Below are positions 6,926-8,001 of a stretch of 8,001 bases of DNA, piece after piece; the stretch's first letter is position 1, and each line of letters begins with the position of its first letter. The position numbers and the translations under genes are program-made. This stretch comes from DASUBN01 sp036263155 (GTDB lineage: Bacteria > Pseudomonadota > Gammaproteobacteria > Natronospirales > REEB76). The notes under the pieces were generated by a model. The model was given only the letters and a program-made list of their open reading frames with translations. It ran no database searches and had not been told where the DNA came from. The stretch spans positions 1 through 8,001 of the forward strand of contig DATAHN010000144.1 in assembly GCA_036263155.1 (NCBI GenBank), read 5' to 3'.

Positions 6926-7684
6926 ATGCAGACCTTCCGCTACGGCCCAGCCGCTTCCCAGGCTGGGGACCTGCATCTGCCTGACCGTAACGATGCGCCG
7001 GTGGTCTGCCTGTTCCACGGCGGCTTCTGGCGCATGCCCTATGGCCGTGACCAGATGACGCCATTGGCCGAGGATCTCGCGCGCCGCGGCTATGCCGCCT
7101 GGAACCTCGAGTACCGGCGCCTGGGCGAGGCCGGCGGCGGCTGGCCGGGCAGCTTCGAGGACGCGCACGCGGGCATCGAGCACCTGGCCCAGCTCAGGGC
7201 GGATGGCGCGGGCATCGACCTCTCACGGGTGATGACCGTGGGCCATTCCGCCGGCGGACACCTGGCGCTCTGGGCCGCGGGTCCGCGCCGGATCGCCGCA
7301 AGCAGCGCTCTCCCGCAGGTGCGGATCATGGCTGCCGTGGGCCAGGCGCCGGCGGCCGACCTGAAGCGCGTGCATGAGCTCGGCTGCTCCAATGGAGTGG
7401 CGCAGGAACTCCTGGGCGGCACGCCCAGTGAGGTGTCGGAACGCTACGCCCTCGCCTCGCCCCGGGAACTGCTGCCGCTGGGCGTGCCGCAGCTGGTGGT
7501 GCATGGCGAAAAAGATGATGTGGTGCCGGCGGCCGTGGGCAGGGACTACGCGAAGGCGGGAGAGAAGGCTGGAGATACGGTGGAATACATCGAGCTGCCC
7601 GGTGTGGGGCATTTCGAGCATCTGGATCCGAAGGGCGAGGCGTGGGGGAAGGTGGTGGAGTGGTTGGAGAGATTGTCCAAATAA
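6926..7684 (+). CDS. alpha/beta-hydrolase, arylformamidase-like esterase
   Basis: A 252-residue single-domain hydrolase. The oxyanion-hole motif is HGGFWR (31-36), of the HGGYW type common in kynurenine formamidase-like and carboxylesterase members. The nucleophile elbow is GHSAGGH with S108. The acid is probably D197 in HGEKDDVVP and the base is H229 in GVGHFEHLDP. The triad is thus complete. It should cleave an ester, amide or formamide in the cytoplasm. No kynurenine-pathway gene lies nearby, so arylformamidase is only a structural comparison. The ATG at 6926 starts five bases after the cupin stop with a poor ribosome site (GAAAG), consistent with translational coupling. The frame is open upstream but only inside the cupin gene. 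It is the last gene of the rightward operon, facing the 5S rRNA gene. Confidence 0.9.
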   Translation: MQTFRYGPAASQAGDLHLPDRNDAPVVCLFHGGFWRMPYGRDQMTPLAEDLARRGYAAWNLEYRRLGEAGGGWPGSFEDAHAGIEHLAQLRADGAGIDLSRVMTVGHSAGGHLALWAAGPRRIAASSALPQVRIMAAVGQAPAADLKRVHELGCSNGVAQELLGGTPSEVSERYALASPRELLPLGVPQLVVHGEKDDVVPAAVGRDYAKAGEKAGDTVEYIELPGVGHFEHLDPKGEAWGKVVEWLERLSK

Positions 7685-7746
7685 GAGATAGAGACAGCGC
7701 GTAACCGCCATCCCTGGCACAGAATTCCGAGTGCTTAGCTATACCG

Positions 7747-7767
7747 GCGCGACCGTCCGGGTCGCGC
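7747..7767 (+). terminator. GC hairpin, possible end of the rightward operon
   Basis: A perfect 8-bp inverted repeat (GCGCGACC at 7747-7754, GGTCGCGC at 7760-7767) with a 5-base loop, 63 bp after the hydrolase stop. It is followed by only G and TT, not a proper U-tract, so it may be a rho-assisted end or an mRNA 3'-stabilising structure rather than an intrinsic terminator. Confidence 0.4.
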
Positions 7768-7776
7768 GTTCGCAAG

Positions 7777-7799
7777 GCCGTCGCCCGGTGGGCGCCGGC
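7777..7799. other. second GC hairpin in the spacer
   Basis: An inverted repeat with about 9 of 10 pairs: outer arms GCCG (7777-7780) and CGGC (7796-7799), inner arms CGCCC (7782-7786) and GGGCG (7790-7794), loop GGT. It is followed by TCTTGCTC, a poor U-tract. It lies 9 bases after the previous hairpin and may be part of the same transcript end. Confidence 0.35.
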
Positions 7800-7809
7800 T
7801 CTTGCTCAC

Positions 7810-7850
7810 CCTACTTCCGCATGCGCATGCGAAAGCAGTACATCGCCAGG
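7810..7850. repeat. palindromic fragment of the 5S rRNA 3' end
   Basis: Bases 7824-7850 match 25 of 27 positions of the reverse complement of 7909-7935, which is the 3' end of the 5S rRNA gene. Bases 7810-7825 also repeat 7920-7935 in direct orientation with one mismatch. The two halves meet at CGCATGCGCATGCG, so 7811-7838 forms a 14-pair palindrome with two mismatches. It lies just beyond the rRNA terminator. Confidence 0.8.
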
Positions 7851-7857
7851 GAAGCAG

Positions 7858-7897
7858 AAAAGGAAAAGGCCCGTCAATCGTGAGATTGACGGGCCTT
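7858..7897 (-). terminator. rRNA operon rho-independent terminator
   Basis: A perfect 14-bp inverted repeat (7866-7879 with 7884-7897, core GGCCCGTCAATC) with a 4-base loop. On the minus strand it is followed by TTTT-CC-TTTT. It begins about 10 bases after the 5S rRNA 3' end, the expected place for the rrn terminator. Confidence 0.92.
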
Positions 7898-7907
7898 CGT
7901 GTATAGA

Positions 7908-8001
7908 GCCTGGCGATGTCCTACTTTCGCATGCGGAGACCGCAAACTAGCATCGGCGCTGAGCAGTTTCACTTCCGAGTTCGGGATGGGATCGGGTGGT
8001 T
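7908..8001 (-). rRNA. rrf: 5S ribosomal RNA (3' part)
   Basis: Read on the minus strand, this is the 3' ~94 bases of a 5S rRNA. The segment CCGAACTCGGAAGTGAAAC (7984-7966) differs from the E. coli 5S sequence at one position. GCGCCGATG follows, and then the 3' arm ending CATCGCCAGGC, which would pair with the 5' end lying outside the window. The 5' ~20-25 bases are cut by the right edge. 23S and 16S genes are expected further right in a usual operon, which I cannot see. The 3' boundary is good to about two bases. Confidence 0.95.

Noticed and set aside
7810..7850. A second functional 5S rRNA gene on the + strand
   Set aside because: Only the last 27 bases match. The sequence upstream does not continue as 5S and turns back into a palindrome.
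7810..7935. CRISPR-like or transposon terminal repeats
   Set aside because: The repeated sequence is 5S rRNA itself. There is no regular spacing, no transposase and no target-site duplication visible.

Overview
The window is a GC-rich bacterial chromosome segment. It carries nine genes that are complete or nearly so, the 3' part of a tenth, and the 3' part of an rRNA operon. The 5S rRNA sequence, the compact operons with 4-bp stop/start overlaps and the protein types suggest a proteobacterium, most likely a gammaproteobacterium. I cannot place it more precisely from sequence alone. There is no sign of a prophage, transposon, CRISPR array or tRNA gene.

Layout. (1) Positions 1-256: the C-terminal part of a CxxCxxxH carboxymuconolactone decarboxylase/AhpD-like protein on +, closed by a strong bidirectional terminator. 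(2) Positions 276-4942: a leftward five-gene run. In transcription order it encodes a citrulline hydrolase/DDAH-like enzyme (CtlX type), a PaaI-type hotdog thioesterase, a membrane CHASE2 class III adenylate cyclase, an exported bacterial SH3 protein and an exported M48 zinc protease. The last three are joined by ATGA and GTGA overlaps and form a tight translational unit. (3) Positions 4943-5060: a divergent promoter region. (4) Positions 5061-7684: a rightward four-gene operon encoding a redoxin-like/2-oxoglutarate Fe(II) dioxygenase fusion, a VOC (glyoxalase-fold) protein, a cupin and an alpha/beta-hydrolase of the HGGFW arylformamidase-like type. (5) Positions 7685-8001: a hairpin-rich spacer and then the end of a leftward rRNA operon (5S rRNA and its terminator), which converges on the hydrolase operon.

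How the genes may work together. The cyclase-SH3-M48 block places a cytoplasmic cAMP-producing domain with a periplasmic CHASE2 sensor beside two secreted proteins, which suggests an envelope-sensing and envelope-maintenance cassette (inference). The rightward operon is a set of small metal-dependent enzymes plus an esterase, which looks like a small-molecule modification or detoxification route with an unknown substrate. The most unusual non-coding feature is at 7810-7850, just beyond the 5S terminator. There a palindromic fragment repeats the 3' end of 5S rRNA in both orientations.
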